From Silene conica (lineage: Eukaryota > Streptophyta > Magnoliopsida > Caryophyllales > Caryophyllaceae): a DNA stretch of 64,000 bases. Of the stretch, positions 47,945-61,843 are shown in pieces; position 1 is the stretch's first letter, and the number at the start of each line of letters is the position of its first letter. The stretch lies in contig CM055313.2 in assembly GCA_029255685.2 (NCBI GenBank), forward strand, positions 53,173,579-53,237,578. The letters are read 5' to 3'. The notes under the pieces were generated by a model. That model searched no databases and was not told the DNA's origin. It saw only the letters and a program-made list of their open reading frames with translations. A program made the translations under genes and the position numbers.

Positions 47945-48906
47945 TTTTAATAGCAGATATTAAATGATCTATAAACGAGAAAATAAATAAACATGAGTAA
48001 ATCATTGAATTTAAAATCTTTTTAAACAAAGATATACGACATAATATAATCGATCTCACTCAAAGAATTATATAATGTATCCCAAGACCCAAATCCCGAT
48101 TTGGTGAGTTAATCCTTTAACTGGTTCTACATTAGAACTCTCAGTCGACAAATTTCTTAAATTTATCTATTAGTCCACAATGACTTCAATAACTTGATTG
48201 AATCATTGTGCTGAGTTCAACTAGGTCACAACACACTACTTACAGGTAGAAGGGGTCCATATGGAGATAAGAACAGGTCCTATATGCCCACCGACGAACA
48301 AGGGATTCATAGTTGTTTGATCTAGAAAGGCTAATTTCTCAATTTTATGTAGAGTAGATCCCATCACTATTTTAAACTCATTTAAGTGAACTATTTGAGA
48401 TGAGTAGGAATAAGTGATGGCATAAATAAAACACCATATGTCAAAATGCAAAATAATCTACATGAGTCATTTTACATGCATATAGGTGGTTTGGTTTAGG
48501 CGGAATAATCTACAAGTATGTGAGTTGTTTGTGAGGAAATGACTAGGAAGTTTCCTCACATAGCTTTTATTCTATTTGTTAAGTCGGGTTTTAAGTAAAT
48601 GACTCGGATTTTAATGAAACGAATTGTCAAGTGAATGTTTTACAACTTAAGCTTATTTAAATCTTAAGTCGGAACTATAGGATATTTTCATAAAAATATA
48701 ATTTCGAATTAAATAAAATATATTAAATACCGAAATTACTTTAATTAATTTAAAATAAAGTTTACGAAAATAAGGGATGTTACATCTCATGTTAGGTAGA
48801 AGTTTTTTTCGCAGCTTGGGAATTGTTTGCTTCATACAATTTTAGTTATTTACTTACCAACAAATAAGTTTTGGAAGATTTGTGTATTTTCCCTGATAAA
48901 AGTTAC
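47945..48906. other. Leader of the copia remnant and flanking non-coding DNA
   Basis: 48000-48250 is leader-like and matches the leaders of the gag-only elements. The border of the copia remnant lies somewhere before 48800. No LTR was identified. Confidence 0.45.
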
Positions 48907-49020
48907 AGTCTGCAGAAACTCTTTAAGGAAAGCGTCAACAAATTGACCTATATGCACCAGGTCAAAAAGAATCTCCGAAGGAATACCAAACTCCCGATAC
49001 GTGCAACATTTATATAAGTA
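48907..49020 (-). pseudogene. Host exon of unknown protein
   Basis: A 38-codon exon between an acceptor TTTTTCAG and a donor GTAACT encodes YLYKCCTYREFGIPSEIL and continues FDLVHIGQFVDAFLKEF. It has the look of a helical repeat protein. Upstream on the same strand, at about 50772-50825 and 51632-51645, are coding-like pieces (HQKKQLITCSLIIVR) that would precede it. They are separated by the CACTA element at 49071 and the MULE at 50835. I do not recognise the protein. The original gene may be broken, or the insertions may sit in introns. Confidence 0.45.
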
Positions 49021-50167
49021 CTGAAAAATCTCTCTCTAAATTAGAGAAACCTGATATGAGCATCTACTCCCACTACAACAAAATGGCACTTGCGCCACGA
49101 TTTATGTCACGGGAATTCATAATTCGTGACCTAAATTTGCTTAGTCACGGGAAAAAAAGTCCCCTTCTTTCAAAATTAATTGGTAAAAAATTTATGTCAC
49201 GGGAAAATATATTCGTGACAAATAATTGTTTTTAGTCACGAATTAAGCCATGACCGTGGCTAACAAATGCGTTTAGTCACGCATCAAGTCACAAACGTGG
49301 CTAATAATTATTTTTAGCCACAATGTCGTGGCTAATTATGATTTATTGTCACATGTAAGTTAACCGTGACTAATTAGTGTGCTTAGCCACACTGAATTCT
49401 TAACGTGACTAATTATGATTTATTGTCACAGCTAAATTATCCGTGACTATATTGCTCTTAGCCACACACTGAATTCTTACCGTGGCTAATTGTGATTTAT
49501 TGTCACAAGTAAATTACCCGTGACTAATTATTGCTCTTAGTTACGCACTGGATTTTTATCGTGACTAATATTTTTGATATGATAGCAAATAATAGTACAA
49601 AATTATTAGTGCAACATTTTTACTGTGTTTTTTTGGCAAAAACTGATTATTTTCGAGTTAATAATGTCTTGGTCATTTATTTTTGTAATAAAACTTGGTC
49701 ATTGATACCCATATGTAATCATTATTCAAAAGTGATCATTATTTAGTGAAAAGTAATTAAACTTTTTTTCGTTACAAATACGACGATCTTACAAATAGTA
49801 TTTGTGTGGAAAAATATATGTGAAATGGATAAAAGAGAAATAAAATAAAAATGCCGACAAATGAAAAAAAATTTAAAAAATATATTACGGAAAGAAATAT
49901 AAGGAAAATGTGATTAAATAGTTTGGAGAAAATGTTTTTTTTTACTCGGGCAAAAAATGACCCGAGCATCATTAGTCGGGAGGTCAACATTGAAAACTTG
50001 AGTAATTTGAGAAAAATAATATTTTTTTCGCAAAAATATGTAAATCATTTAATATTTTTTTCGTAAAAATAATAGTGAAGGTAATTTAGAAAAAAAAGGA
50101 ATATAATTTTAAAAGGTTTCAAAGTGTTAACTATATCAACAAGCTTAAGTTTCATTTTCGGTAGCTC

Positions 50168-50237
50168 ATCATAAGAACTCCACGGTTAAGCGTGCTCAGA
50201 TGAGAGTAGTCTTCGGATGGGTGACCTCCTGGGAAGG
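50168..50237 (+). repeat. 5S rRNA/Cassandra-LTR-like fragment inside the CACTA element
   Basis: 'gaactccacggttaagcgtg' and 'ggatgggtgacctcctggga' match the middle and 3' part of 5S rRNA. The 50 bases before it ('atatcaacaa', 'ttttcgg') resemble the LTR of the Cassandra element at 32059-32882. So this is probably a piece of such an LTR and not a 5S gene; the 5' third of 5S is missing. Confidence 0.75.
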
Positions 50238-50335
50238 ATATACGATTCGCAAAAGTGAATGACTTGTGATTGTAAGTAACGAGTTGAGATAACTAACCAA
50301 CAAGGATTAAAGCTTGACAAAATTTTATACGTAAC

Positions 50336-50515
50336 CAAATGTGTTTGGTAGTGCGGTGGTTGTTCACCTCATCCTTTAACCCTGAGGTCAGGGGTTCGAT
50401 CCCTACCCATGAGAATGGAGCAACTCTTTGGCAAGCCGTTTACCTCTTCGTGAGAGAGCCCGCGGCGAGGATATTATATATCATTCTCTACACGGTGGAC
50501 ACCCCGGTTTAGACC
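50336..50515 (+). mobile_element. tRNA-derived SINE
   Basis: A-box-like TGGTAGTGCGGTGG at about 50347 and a B box GGTTCGATCCC at 50393-50403 are spaced as in a tRNA promoter. They are followed by about 110 bp of unrelated body and an AT-rich tail. The first part does not fold into a tRNA with an acceptor stem, which is why a SINE is preferred to a tRNA gene. Confidence 0.6.
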
Positions 50516-50834
50516 AAAAATAATATATTATATTTTGTTTATTTATTTTTTATTTTTTTGTTTGCCACGGGAATAATTTTGGCCACAAGAATTAATTTTT
50601 GGTCACGGCAATTAATTTTAGCCACGTTCTTGTTTTTCCCGTGGCTATTTGTTAGCCACGGCCACTTGGGCCACGGAAGGTATTTCCGTGGCAAAGAGCT
50701 TTTGCCACGGGAAATTAGTACTTGCGCCACGAATTTAGTCGTGGCCCAAGTGCTTAATTGTAGTAGTGTCCTGTAAAAGACTTGCCTAACAATAATCAGG
50801 GAACATGTTATCAGCTGCTTTTTCTGATGAGTTA

Positions 50835-51622
50835 ACCGGGGAAGTAGCAAATAAACCCCATACGTTTACTACTATGTGCAAATCACCGCCACAACTTTCA
50901 ACACGTGCAAATTAACCCCATAACTTTATGTTTTGTTGCAATTTAATTCTATTATTAAACTTTTGTAACTTGAAACATAAAAATTGAATTAACATAATTG
51001 AAACTAATATTACTAATTTTTGAAAACCCAAATTTACCCTTTTCTTATCACCACACCAACTTCGTCTTCTACCCCCGACCACCTAAAAACCTAGGTATAG
51101 CCAAAAATCACACCTTCAACCCCCAAGCAAGTTCGTCATACTCTATGTCCAATCGCCTTACCACTACGGCCTATCCCATTATCGTCAAAACCCAACCACA
51201 CAAAACACCACCAGTCACCCTTGAATCCACTTAATCTAACCGCGAATCTCCCTTTGTCAAGGAATATAATGCTGACAGTCGGATGACATGTGTGGGTGCC
51301 GTCATATTTGGTGTTGAGGTTGTGGAGCAAGCATAGTGTACGTATGAAGATTTAAATTTGGGTTTTATTTTTTAACAGTAAACAAAGTGTGGTAGGAAAG
51401 GGGTAGGTTGGTCCCTTGCCTAAATTTCTTTTAATAATGAGTGACAATAGATGGGGAATAAATAAGAAAAAAGATTAAATATTGAATATCAGCTGAATTA
51501 ATTAAATAAAGGGTAATTTGCACCAAATGCTAAACACATGGGGTTAATTTGCACGTATTGAAAGTTATGGGGATGATTTGCACATAGTAGTAAACGTATG
51601 GGTTTTATTTGCCACTTCCCCG
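50835..51622. mobile_element. MULE-type element with inverted ends of about 85 bp
   Basis: The left end runs 'ggggaagtagcaaataaacc' and the right end is its reverse complement with few changes for about 85 bases. The flanks GATGAGTTA (50826-50834) and GATGACTAA (51623-51631) look like a 9-bp target repeat with two changes. The 788-bp body has no transposase. Confidence 0.7.
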
Positions 51623-51776
51623 GATGACTAACCCCTGTAAAGTTGAATGATAAATTGTATAGTGAGAACTGTGAAGCTCTTTTTTGTCACTAAGGCCTAA
51701 CTCTTGTCAAGTCAGTGGCGAGGTTTTGTATTCAGTCATCTTTACTCGCTGTACTTTATCAATGGCCTTAAATATA

Positions 51777-52016
51777 CTCCCTCCATTCATTTCCACTTGG
51801 TACATTTGCTTTATGCACGGGTTTTTACGCATTGTTAAAATATTAATAAAAGTACAACAAATAGGTGTAAAGTGTAGTATTGTGTTGAAAAAGTGGGCCT
51901 TAATAGTGTTTTTATAGTATTATAGTATTAAAAGTACAACCAAATAAGGAAAGGTGCAAAGTGGATTCGAATGGATCGAAATAGAATAAGTGCAAAGTGG
52001 ATATGAATGGAGGGAG
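51777..52016. mobile_element. Stowaway MITE (Tc1/mariner type)
   Basis: 240 bp with ends CTCCCTCCATTCAT and ATGAATGGAGGGAG and TA on both sides. CTCCCTCC is the hallmark Stowaway end. 'gcaaagtggat' occurs twice in its right half. Confidence 0.92.
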
Positions 52017-52570
52017 TATTTTTTTACCCTTATATTATATTGGATGGGTTTCCATGAAAAAAAGAAGTGCAAATATAAAGATCTTAATATGATTTTTTTT
52101 GTCATTTGTATATGGTTGAAGTTGATATTCCTTAGTTCTTATTCGACGAAGAAGTAGGTAAGATGTATGGATCAAAACTTCTAGAGGTTCAGGTAATCTA
52201 TGAAAATATCCTAAACCTGATATTCAATTGGCACAACTCACGAAACCGTTATCACGTTGTATACTTTAGGACTATGTTTTTGGATTGTGGCTAGATTAGC
52301 CTGCTTATACCACATGTTACTTCCTGTACCAGTAAACATGAATCATCCTCACTCCATCCCATTAACTTTGTCATCCTTTACTTTAATAGTCATCTTTTAA
52401 CTGCTACTTTCTCGTAAAGTACAGTAGTTAATGATGGTAAATATGGTAAACATGTCTAGGAGTCGATAACATGGACATATTCATGATTGTTGTCTTCATC
52501 AGACCGGGAGTGTCATTTTACGTTTCCTGCTTGTTTTTTCATGTCGCGATGTTGTATTTTGGGTAAACAG

Positions 52571-53032
52571 GCTAAAATGAAGCCGAAGGACGAGCAGACG
52601 GCATCTCGAACAAGCCTAGAGGCAGTGAAAGAATACATTAAACATGAGAAAGAAAATAATATCTTAGAAGTGATAAAACAAAATCTGGTTGTAGGAGATA
52701 TATTTAAACGTGAAGGTTTGTAGGTAAATTTTTGCTAGAAAACTGTAGTTGTACATGTGAGTTTAACCCATTACCCTATGTATACAGAATACAAAAGTAT
52801 TTGGGGTTGGTCTAACGCACATCTCTCCTACAAGGCTCATTCTGTTTTTTGAGTTCATGTATCCTGATATTTGTTGCGTAGAATTCGTATACTTGAAAAA
52901 ATAACAAAATAATTTACGATGAAATATGAATATAGGTATCAACTGATGAAGTCTTCAAGGAAGTCAAAAACTCTATTGAAGATTTAATGCGCCATAAGCA
53001 AGAATATGACGAGGAACGTATCAAAGAATATG
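52571..53032 (+). pseudogene. Two exon-like coding pieces, unknown, coiled-coil-like
   Basis: Piece 1 (52571-52715) has an acceptor AACAG and codes AKMKPKDEQTASRTSLEAVK and further Lys/Glu-rich residues. Piece 2 (52936-53032) codes STDEVFKEVKNSIEDLMRHK and ends at GTAAAT. Both look alpha-helical and charged. The phases of the two do not fit if the nearest donor is used, so the gene may be broken. They lie just before the transposase-like gene at 53206 and might be its older neighbour or a capture. Confidence 0.35.
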
Positions 53033-53435
53033 GTAAATTTATAGTTAAAAGATCTTGCCATCTCTCTATTTTTGACTAGTCGGTGTAAGGCTAAGACATG
53101 TTTTATTTTTATCCTTTGTTATACATTCATAAGAAATGTATGAAAACTTTGTTTTTTTCCCTGGGCTAACATTTATTATTGCTAGTGTTTATTTCTATTG
53201 TTAGTTTTGAAGCATGTCAATGTCGAGATTTGTAAGAAAGATATTTGGGAGTGGATCTAGTAGGCGTTCTCAGAATGAGGACGAGGAAGTGGAGGCTAAT
53301 GATGATGACCTTCATTTGACCGGTAACAATGTGCCCCACTGAAATCCACCGATTATACTCACTTCTGATCCTTCGGTAGTTAACGGTCGTTGGTAAGTAT
53401 TTTTTTTATCCTCAATTAATAAAAAATATATCATT

Positions 53436-55597
<2,162 letters not shown>

Positions 55598-56850
55598 CAT
55601 ATATATGAGTGTGTGTGTGTGTTTGCTTTTAATCAGGTGGAATGACATGATTGTAAAAAACATACGTGGCTGCCTCGTTCACTCAAAATCTTACCGATGA
55701 GTACTTCACCAACCGGAGGGAAGCGAGTTAAGCACAACGACAAAAGATTTGCATTTACTTTAGGGTAATGTAAAAGTAAATAGCTACATTAGTTTTTAAA
55801 ATCAAACTAATATTTTCTATTGCAAATAACACTTTTTTAATCATAGACTCATGTGAGGTCTATTGAACCTGAGTATGAACCTTATCCTGAGTGGCGAAAG
55901 AGGGTCACGAGATTGATTACTCACATGGTGAATGATGTCAAATACGGAAAGAAGAAGCCGGAGTGTGTGTCCGATAGTTGGAAGGAGAAGTTGGATGCAA
56001 GGTACAAGAGCGGTCCTGATTTTTAAAAAAAAATTAGACATAAACAAGGCAAATATAAGGTCTGGTGGTAAGGACGGGAAAGCGTTGGGCACCCACACTC
56101 TAGACCGCAAGAGTTGCTTTGATGTTTTTAAAGATATGGTAATTATTTCATAAATTTTTTAAATATGAAATTTGGTGGATTAATATTTTTATTGTCGGAT
56201 ATATTTAACATATGTTTTCTTTGCTTCTTAAAGGGTGAGTCGACCACACCTTGCAAGGTGTTTGAGAAGACGAACAAAAACAAGAAGGGGGAGTGTATTA
56301 ACCCTAGAGCTGCTCGGACAGGCGTAAGTATTTTTAATCGAGCGATTTATTGTATATTTTTCATATAAAAACGATAATTTTACAATATATTTTATTTATT
56401 CTTTTTTTAATAATTTGTTGTTTTTTCAGGCTACTTACAATGAACTCTTGGGTCAACCAACGCCAACCGGAGAGCCTCGGGACGAGATTTAGACCTACCA
56501 CGAAGCCGTTGGAGGATTTGACAAAAAATGAGGTTTTTTGGGATCGGCCCATTGGGTGAAGATGTATGGTATGAGAATCCTAGGAACAAAGGAATTCGTC
56601 AATCTTGTTCTTATCATCCAAGCATGTTTACTCAGTTTCAAACTGAGAATACGCGTCTCAAAGAACAAGTTCAAAGCACTCAAGAACTTCAAAAACAAAT
56701 ACAAGAGGAAATTACGGAAATGCAAAAAGGTTGGAGTGATATGCAGACCTTCTTTTTCACTCAGTCGTGCTCAGGTATGCCCCAACCTCACCGACGCGAC
56801 GACTTCTCAAACGACCCTCATGGCTTTCATGAGTGGTTCATGATAGATGT

Positions 56851-57149
56851 TTTTAATTTTAGATTATCACTTATTAACTTTCAAACATATTTTATTTTGA
56901 TGTATGAATTATGAATTATGTAGACTCTTTTATGTAATTCAATTTCTTTCTCCGAATTTTCTTTGTTGTTGGTTAATTGTTGTTAATTCCCGCTTAGCGG
57001 TCGACTTTGAAATAAATCTCCGTTTGGCGGATGATGAATGTTTTGCAGGATTTAGTGATTTCAGATTGTAAATATGAACAATGCAATGGCATTGGGATGG
57101 ACAGCAAGCTGCTGTTTCCAGGCTATTCTGGTTCAAATTCTGACGGAAA
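56851..57149. other. Spacer between the CACTA-associated gene and the LINE
   Basis: No gene. A short inverted repeat 'gacggaaaatccgtc' at 57140-57154 marks the border with the LINE. Confidence 0.4.
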
Positions 57150-59141
57150 ATCCGTCACAAAAAGTCAATATTTGACTCAATTTATGATGTTTGGATATTT
57201 CTCTGATCAGAAAGGGTTAAGGCAGGGGGTCCTATTTCTCCCATTTTTTTTACTCTGTGTATGGAATATTTTACAAGGGTGCTAGATTATGCTACTTAGA
57301 AGTTGTTATTTAGATATCATCCTTTGTGTAAATCTATTAAGTTGAATCATCTGCTATTTACAGATGATTTATTACTGTTTTGTAAGGGTGATATAAGATC
57401 TATCATGCTTATGCTTAGAGCATTCTCCACCTTTTCAGCTACGTCTGGTTTATTGGTTAATGCTTCAAAGACTGACTTTGTGTTCAGAGGTGTGGATGAG
57501 CAAATTAAGAATGAAATTATGCATGTGTCTGGGGTATTAGGAAGATAATTTACCCTTCAAATATCAAGGCATTTCGATACAATCGATCTGGAAGATTGAA
57601 TAGACATGATCGTAGAATTCTGGTGGAAAAGGTTTTAACTAGAATCAAAGGGATTGGAGCAAGAAAGCTTAGCTATGCAGAAAGATTGGTGTTGTGAATT
57701 CGGTACTTAATACTCTTCGCAACTATTGGGGGTCAATTTTTTCTCTGTCTAATGTAGTAGTTGTTAGGAAAATTGAAAGCATCTGCAGTAATTATTTTTT
57801 GGTAAGGTGGATCTGAATATCATAGAGCCGATTTGATAGCATGTGCAAAATTCTGTTGTGATAAAAAGGAAAGAGGGCTGGGTCTGAAGAATGTTAAGAA
57901 TTGGAACATTGCTATTGTTAGTAAGTTAGCCAACTTGATTTACACTAAAACAGATAGGCTATGGGTAGAACGGGTGGACCATATCTATATGAAAGGGCAA
58001 GACTGGCAGAGCTATGATCCTCCTCTGGGAAGTTCCGAGGAAAAAGAAAAGAAAGCAGCAAGCTCGCCCAAGTTTAAGGTCTGCTATCTCAACACGCAAC
58101 CAGGAAGGTTCTCGGCTTAAGCCACGAAAAGCGCGCCCTCCGCTTTTAGAATCTAGTTGCTTCCGGGCAGCAGGCGGGGAAAAGCTTAATAAGTGCTCGA
58201 GCAAAGCATAAAAACTAAAGGATTGGAAAAAACCCTCTGGCGAATAGTCTATAAAGCCTCTTTTCCAGACTCGGCCTGGCCCTCCGTAAGAATTTTGGGG
58301 AGGGTGAGCCACTTTTTACCGCTTTGGAAGAATTGATGCTGTGACCTGCCCTTTGAATCTTATTCTCAGGATGATTTCAAAAGATTATACGAAAAAGAGA
58401 GCAAAAAGAGACTTATCCTACTTGTTGAAATCGTTTGACTTCCAACTGGAATTGGAGGAATATATGAAAGATAAGGAATTAGATTGTCACTGGATAGGCT
58501 GGAGGTAGGTGGTTACATATAGTAAAGGTTACACTATTAAATCTGGATAAAATTAACTGCAAGGAAGACAGCCTCATGTGCAGTGGTATCATAGAGTTTA
58601 GGATCCATGGATTGTTCCAAAACATTCTTTGATAGATTGGTTGATTCAACATGAAGCTTTGAACACAAGGGAAAAATTATTCAGGTATCATATATGTGAA
58701 AGTAATCAGTGTATGATATGTGAGAATGGTATTGAAAATCATGCTCATCTTTTTGTTGATTGTCGGTAGATGAGGATGGACTGGCATCTTCTGCAGGATT
58801 GGGTACGAATAAATGGCCAAAGGAACACTTCATCTACTCCTCTGCAGGAAAAAAAATTGTAGAATGTGTAAAGCTGCAACATATTGCAACATATGGATAG
58901 AAAGAAACAAGTCTAGAGTAAGCCAGCAATGGGTAATACCAGAGATTGTAGTGAAGGAGGTTTAGTTGGTGATAAGGAGCAGATTTAAAACGCTCAGCAA
59001 ATTTTTTATCCAGAATCATGCCAAAAATTGGTTACTACAATTAGATATTCTGGTGTAATGGTGAATAGAAGTACTTAATGAGATGTAATATACTTTGATG
59101 ATGATTTTAATGAAAGCTTACATTTTACCAAAAAAAACAAA
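57150..59141 (+). mobile_element. 5'-truncated L1-type LINE with RT and zinc-binding domain remnants
   Basis: It starts inside the reverse transcriptase (GYFSDQKGLRQG), runs through the catalytic box (TDDLLLFCKGD; usual family residue A or T before DD), the NASKTDF region, then ARKLSYA. Later frames give KERGLGLKNVKNWNIA, and near 58680-58770 a zf-RVT segment (FRYHICESNQCMICENG, ENHAHLFVDC). It ends in an A-rich tail at about 59128-59141. Stops and frame changes are frequent and an insert lies at 58028-58318. 5' truncation is usual for LINEs. It cannot move. Confidence 0.8.
58028..58318. other. GC-richer insert in the LINE, possibly of organelle origin
   Basis: The LINE frame stops after WQSYDPPLGSS and a LINE-like frame resumes near 58320. 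The 290 bases between are much richer in G and C than anything around them (for example 'gcgcgccctccgcttttag', 'cttccgggcagcaggcgggg') and have no link to LINE proteins. The style resembles plant mitochondrial intergenic DNA. That origin is a guess from composition. Confidence 0.4.
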
Positions 59142-59960
59142 CTTAATTAATAGCTAAATATCAACTAATCTGAAAAAAAGTTGATAACAAAGTTTAAAAC
59201 AAGTTATTACACTAGCTGGAAAACGGGACATATACCACCAACTTCATGATTGGAAATTGGAAGCACGAGGTGCATATTCATATTGTGTTTAGTTCTTAGC
59301 TAATTAGAATTAAATCCTAATCCCCTAATTTAATTTCCAAACAATATGGAAGAAACTTTGTCGTATTCTTAAGAATTATCGAACCAAAATAGCATAATAT
59401 CATGAATTCAAAATTGCATCATGCTCATATATTAGTGATGATTGCCTTATATACCATATACTAAAATAAGATCAATAAACCAGATTCATAACTTAATTAC
59501 TTTAGTAAAACCAAAACCTCTTTATTCCTGGTGAAACACACGAGAGACAAAGCATAGCAAAATCCAATATAAAATAGGATTAAATAAAAAGTAGCCAATT
59601 GACCATAACCACCATCAAAACACATTATTTCATGGTCATTACCACTATACTTTACTGATGATTGTGGAGAGTTGGCCACCTTCTGTGAGAATAGATGTGG
59701 GCTATTCTCTAATGCAATCATGAGACAGGGTTTTATGGGGCCTTATGTTACTTGAGGAAACTGTTCTCATTTTTCTTTCTACTGTCAGGTTCAAGACTAT
59801 GTTCACCTGTTTATAGTTATCTTTTCTTTATTTCTTTTCTTTCCTATTTTCTTAAGTTTGGATCAAGAGGGGATTGTTGGAGTAGGAGGTTGCTCCAAGA
59901 CTTAAGAGTAATATATTATCCCATATCGGAAGAATAGTGGGGGCGATACAACTGAACCAT
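59142..59960. other. Intergenic, no gene supported
   Basis: The minus-strand frame 59497-59721 (MIALENSPHLFSQKVANSP, then a hydrophobic end) has no recognised relative. An LTR-like 'tgttggagtaggaggttgct' at 59875 could be a retroelement end, but no partner was found. Confidence 0.35.
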
Positions 59961-60122
59961 CTGGTCCATCGACTTAATTTGGTCGATAAGTTGGTCTATC
60001 GACCAAATCTGGTCGATCGACTTATTTTGGTCGATTAGTTGGTCGATTGAACAAATCTGGTCGATAGACTTATTTTGGTCGATTAGTTGGTCGATCGACC
60101 AAATCTGGTCTATCGACTTATC
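59960..60122. repeat. GGTCGATCGACC-type palindromic tandem repeat
   Basis: About nine half-copies of 'ggtcgat' or 'ggtctat' occur in alternating orientation, with a unit of roughly 60 bp repeated about 2.5 times ('ttggtcgatcgaccaaatct'). The minus-strand frame across it reads a repeated SIDQLIDQ pattern and is not a gene. Confidence 0.75.
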
Positions 60123-60179
60123 CCAACGTTCGTCTTCTCCGTTGATCCTCACTTTTACATAGGATTCTTACTAGCTGTT

Positions 60180-60977
60180 ATAATATAACTGTTGGATATT
60201 ATTACATAATATTTTCTGATTAATTGCAATTGATTAATGACTTTATGACCATTATTAATCAACATATCTTTGGCATCCAAGGAGGCCTTTGGATTCTTCA
60301 TCATACTATATAAACAGCCCTTGTCCTTTTCAGAAAAACACATACAAAAATACTTACAACAATACTTTATACAAGATTCTTCTCTTTTATCATATACTTT
60401 GAGAACAGTTTCCACTTCTATCTTTGTTGTGCTACGAAGATTGGAAGGAGGCGTTAACCCTGGAATCGGTGACCACGGAACCAAAGGAGCACCTGTGTGG
60501 GGGTCTAACTGATTTAGGGCAGTGTCTTACACGACGTCTCAATTAAGGTAATTTTTGATCAGTTTAGTTCTAAATCCTTCAATCTAAATGAGTTACCGAA
60601 CATTCTGATCTTGTTGTTTTATTATCATTATCTCAATTTCATCATGACAAAACCAAATGTTAAAATTTCAAAAAAATTCAATCCTAATTGTGATTTTCCG
60701 TTCTTATTTTCTTATACGGAAGACCCTTGTTCAACCATCAAATTCACACTATTTTCTAAAATCTCATCCTCCTTGCTTCGTTATACGTTCCATGATTTAC
60801 CGTCTACAAATTTTCTTATTTGTAACAAGGCTACTTTATTCTGTTGTAAATATATACCATCGCCTTTTATATTCTTCTTCATTGATTTTGTGGGTCATAT
60901 TTTAAGACTGTTCAAGAGAGCTTTATGACCGCTTTATTGTTGCTATTTTGAGGTAACACGATTCTACCGATCCTATT
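60180..60977. other. Possible LTR remnant with TATA box, otherwise unassigned
   Basis: 'tgttggatattattacataa' at 60191 is followed by 'actatataaacagcccttg' (60304-60322) and a leader-like stretch. This looks like the U3/R part of a copia LTR, but no second copy or end was found. The overlapping frames at 60611-60928 are Phe/Ser-rich and unsupported. Confidence 0.3.
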
Positions 60978-61429
60978 TGATGTGTGCATTTTTTATAGAC
61001 CTTTTAGGTCATATTAGCACACATTTCTATGCTTATTCCGTAGTATTTTGCTACGAATATCCCCCGAATAGTCTACTTTGGTTTGTTTTGCCATTTTGCA
61101 GATATGAGCCGGAGAAGATCATAATCGAGCGTAAAACATGTCCTTATGCATGCATTTAGGAGAAGAGTTGAGTCGCAGCTTGTTACTACCATTTTGAGGT
61201 GCGCATAGAGGCAATAAAGTCTATCAAGCAAAAGGAAGAGCTTCAATTTGCTAGTGCCTACTTTGGAGAGCCATATCTCGAGTTCTACAACAGATAATCA
61301 GGTGATTTCAATCGGATATGAAAGCCTATCCTCTTAGCTTTCCAACTCCACCAAGAACGCTTGATTTGAGCGAGTAACGAAGAAATGGGGGCCATTTGAA
61401 GTTCAGTGCGCAGTGCAGGAAATACACGT

Positions 61430-61640
61430 TGCTCGATCGAGAAGAATATTTGTTCGAGCGACAGGTTTTGCTTCTTAAAGTCCCCGATCGAGAGGTTTTG
61501 GTTCTTAAAGTCCTTGATCGAGAGGTTTTGGTTCTTAAGTCCTCGATCGAGAGGTTTTGGTACTTAATCTTCTCGATCGAGAACTTTTCATAGCTATTCT
61601 TCTCGATCGAGAGGTCTTTCCTCTCGATCGAGAGCCTTGT
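61430..61640. repeat. CTCGATCGAG palindrome array, unit about 30 bp
   Basis: Seven near-copies of 'tcgatcgagaggttttggtt' or a variant. Parallel to 2975-3165. Confidence 0.85.
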
Positions 61641-61843
61641 CGGGTGACTGTTTAATTTTCCCGAGAGCTTTATGTCAGTTTCTCTCGTGTCTACTATAAG
61701 AAAACATGAGAGTTCATTTTAGGTTTTTTATCATCTTTTCAGCAAGTTTCTCTTACAGTCACTTTTCCATAAAAAAATTAGATACTTTTCCTTTTGTACT
61801 TTCTTTTCTCTTACAGTCACTTCTGTACTTTTTTTTTTTTGCC

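Larger units (their letters stand above)
49071..50768. mobile_element. Non-autonomous CACTA element
   Basis: It starts CACTACAACAAAATGGCACT and ends TTAATTGTAGTAGTG, which pair as inverted ends. The 3-bp target repeat TCC is on both sides (49068-49070 and 50769-50771). Both ends are packed with copies of 'gtcacgg' or 'cgtggc' in both orientations over about 450 and 200 bp, the usual subterminal transposase-binding repeats. No transposase is encoded in its 1698 bp. The middle holds a 5S-like piece and a SINE. Confidence 0.9.

Noticed and set aside
50168-50237. Possible 5S rRNA gene, and also 32184-32243 and 32661-32720.
   Set aside because: They are partial, mutated and embedded in transposons; no tandem 5S array.
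50345-50410. Possible tRNA gene with B box.
   Set aside because: There is no acceptor stem or anticodon arm; body and tail fit a SINE.
59960-60122. Regular palindromic repeats that might look like a CRISPR array.
   Set aside because: The 'spacers' are themselves repeated, the units vary, and the DNA is plant nuclear.
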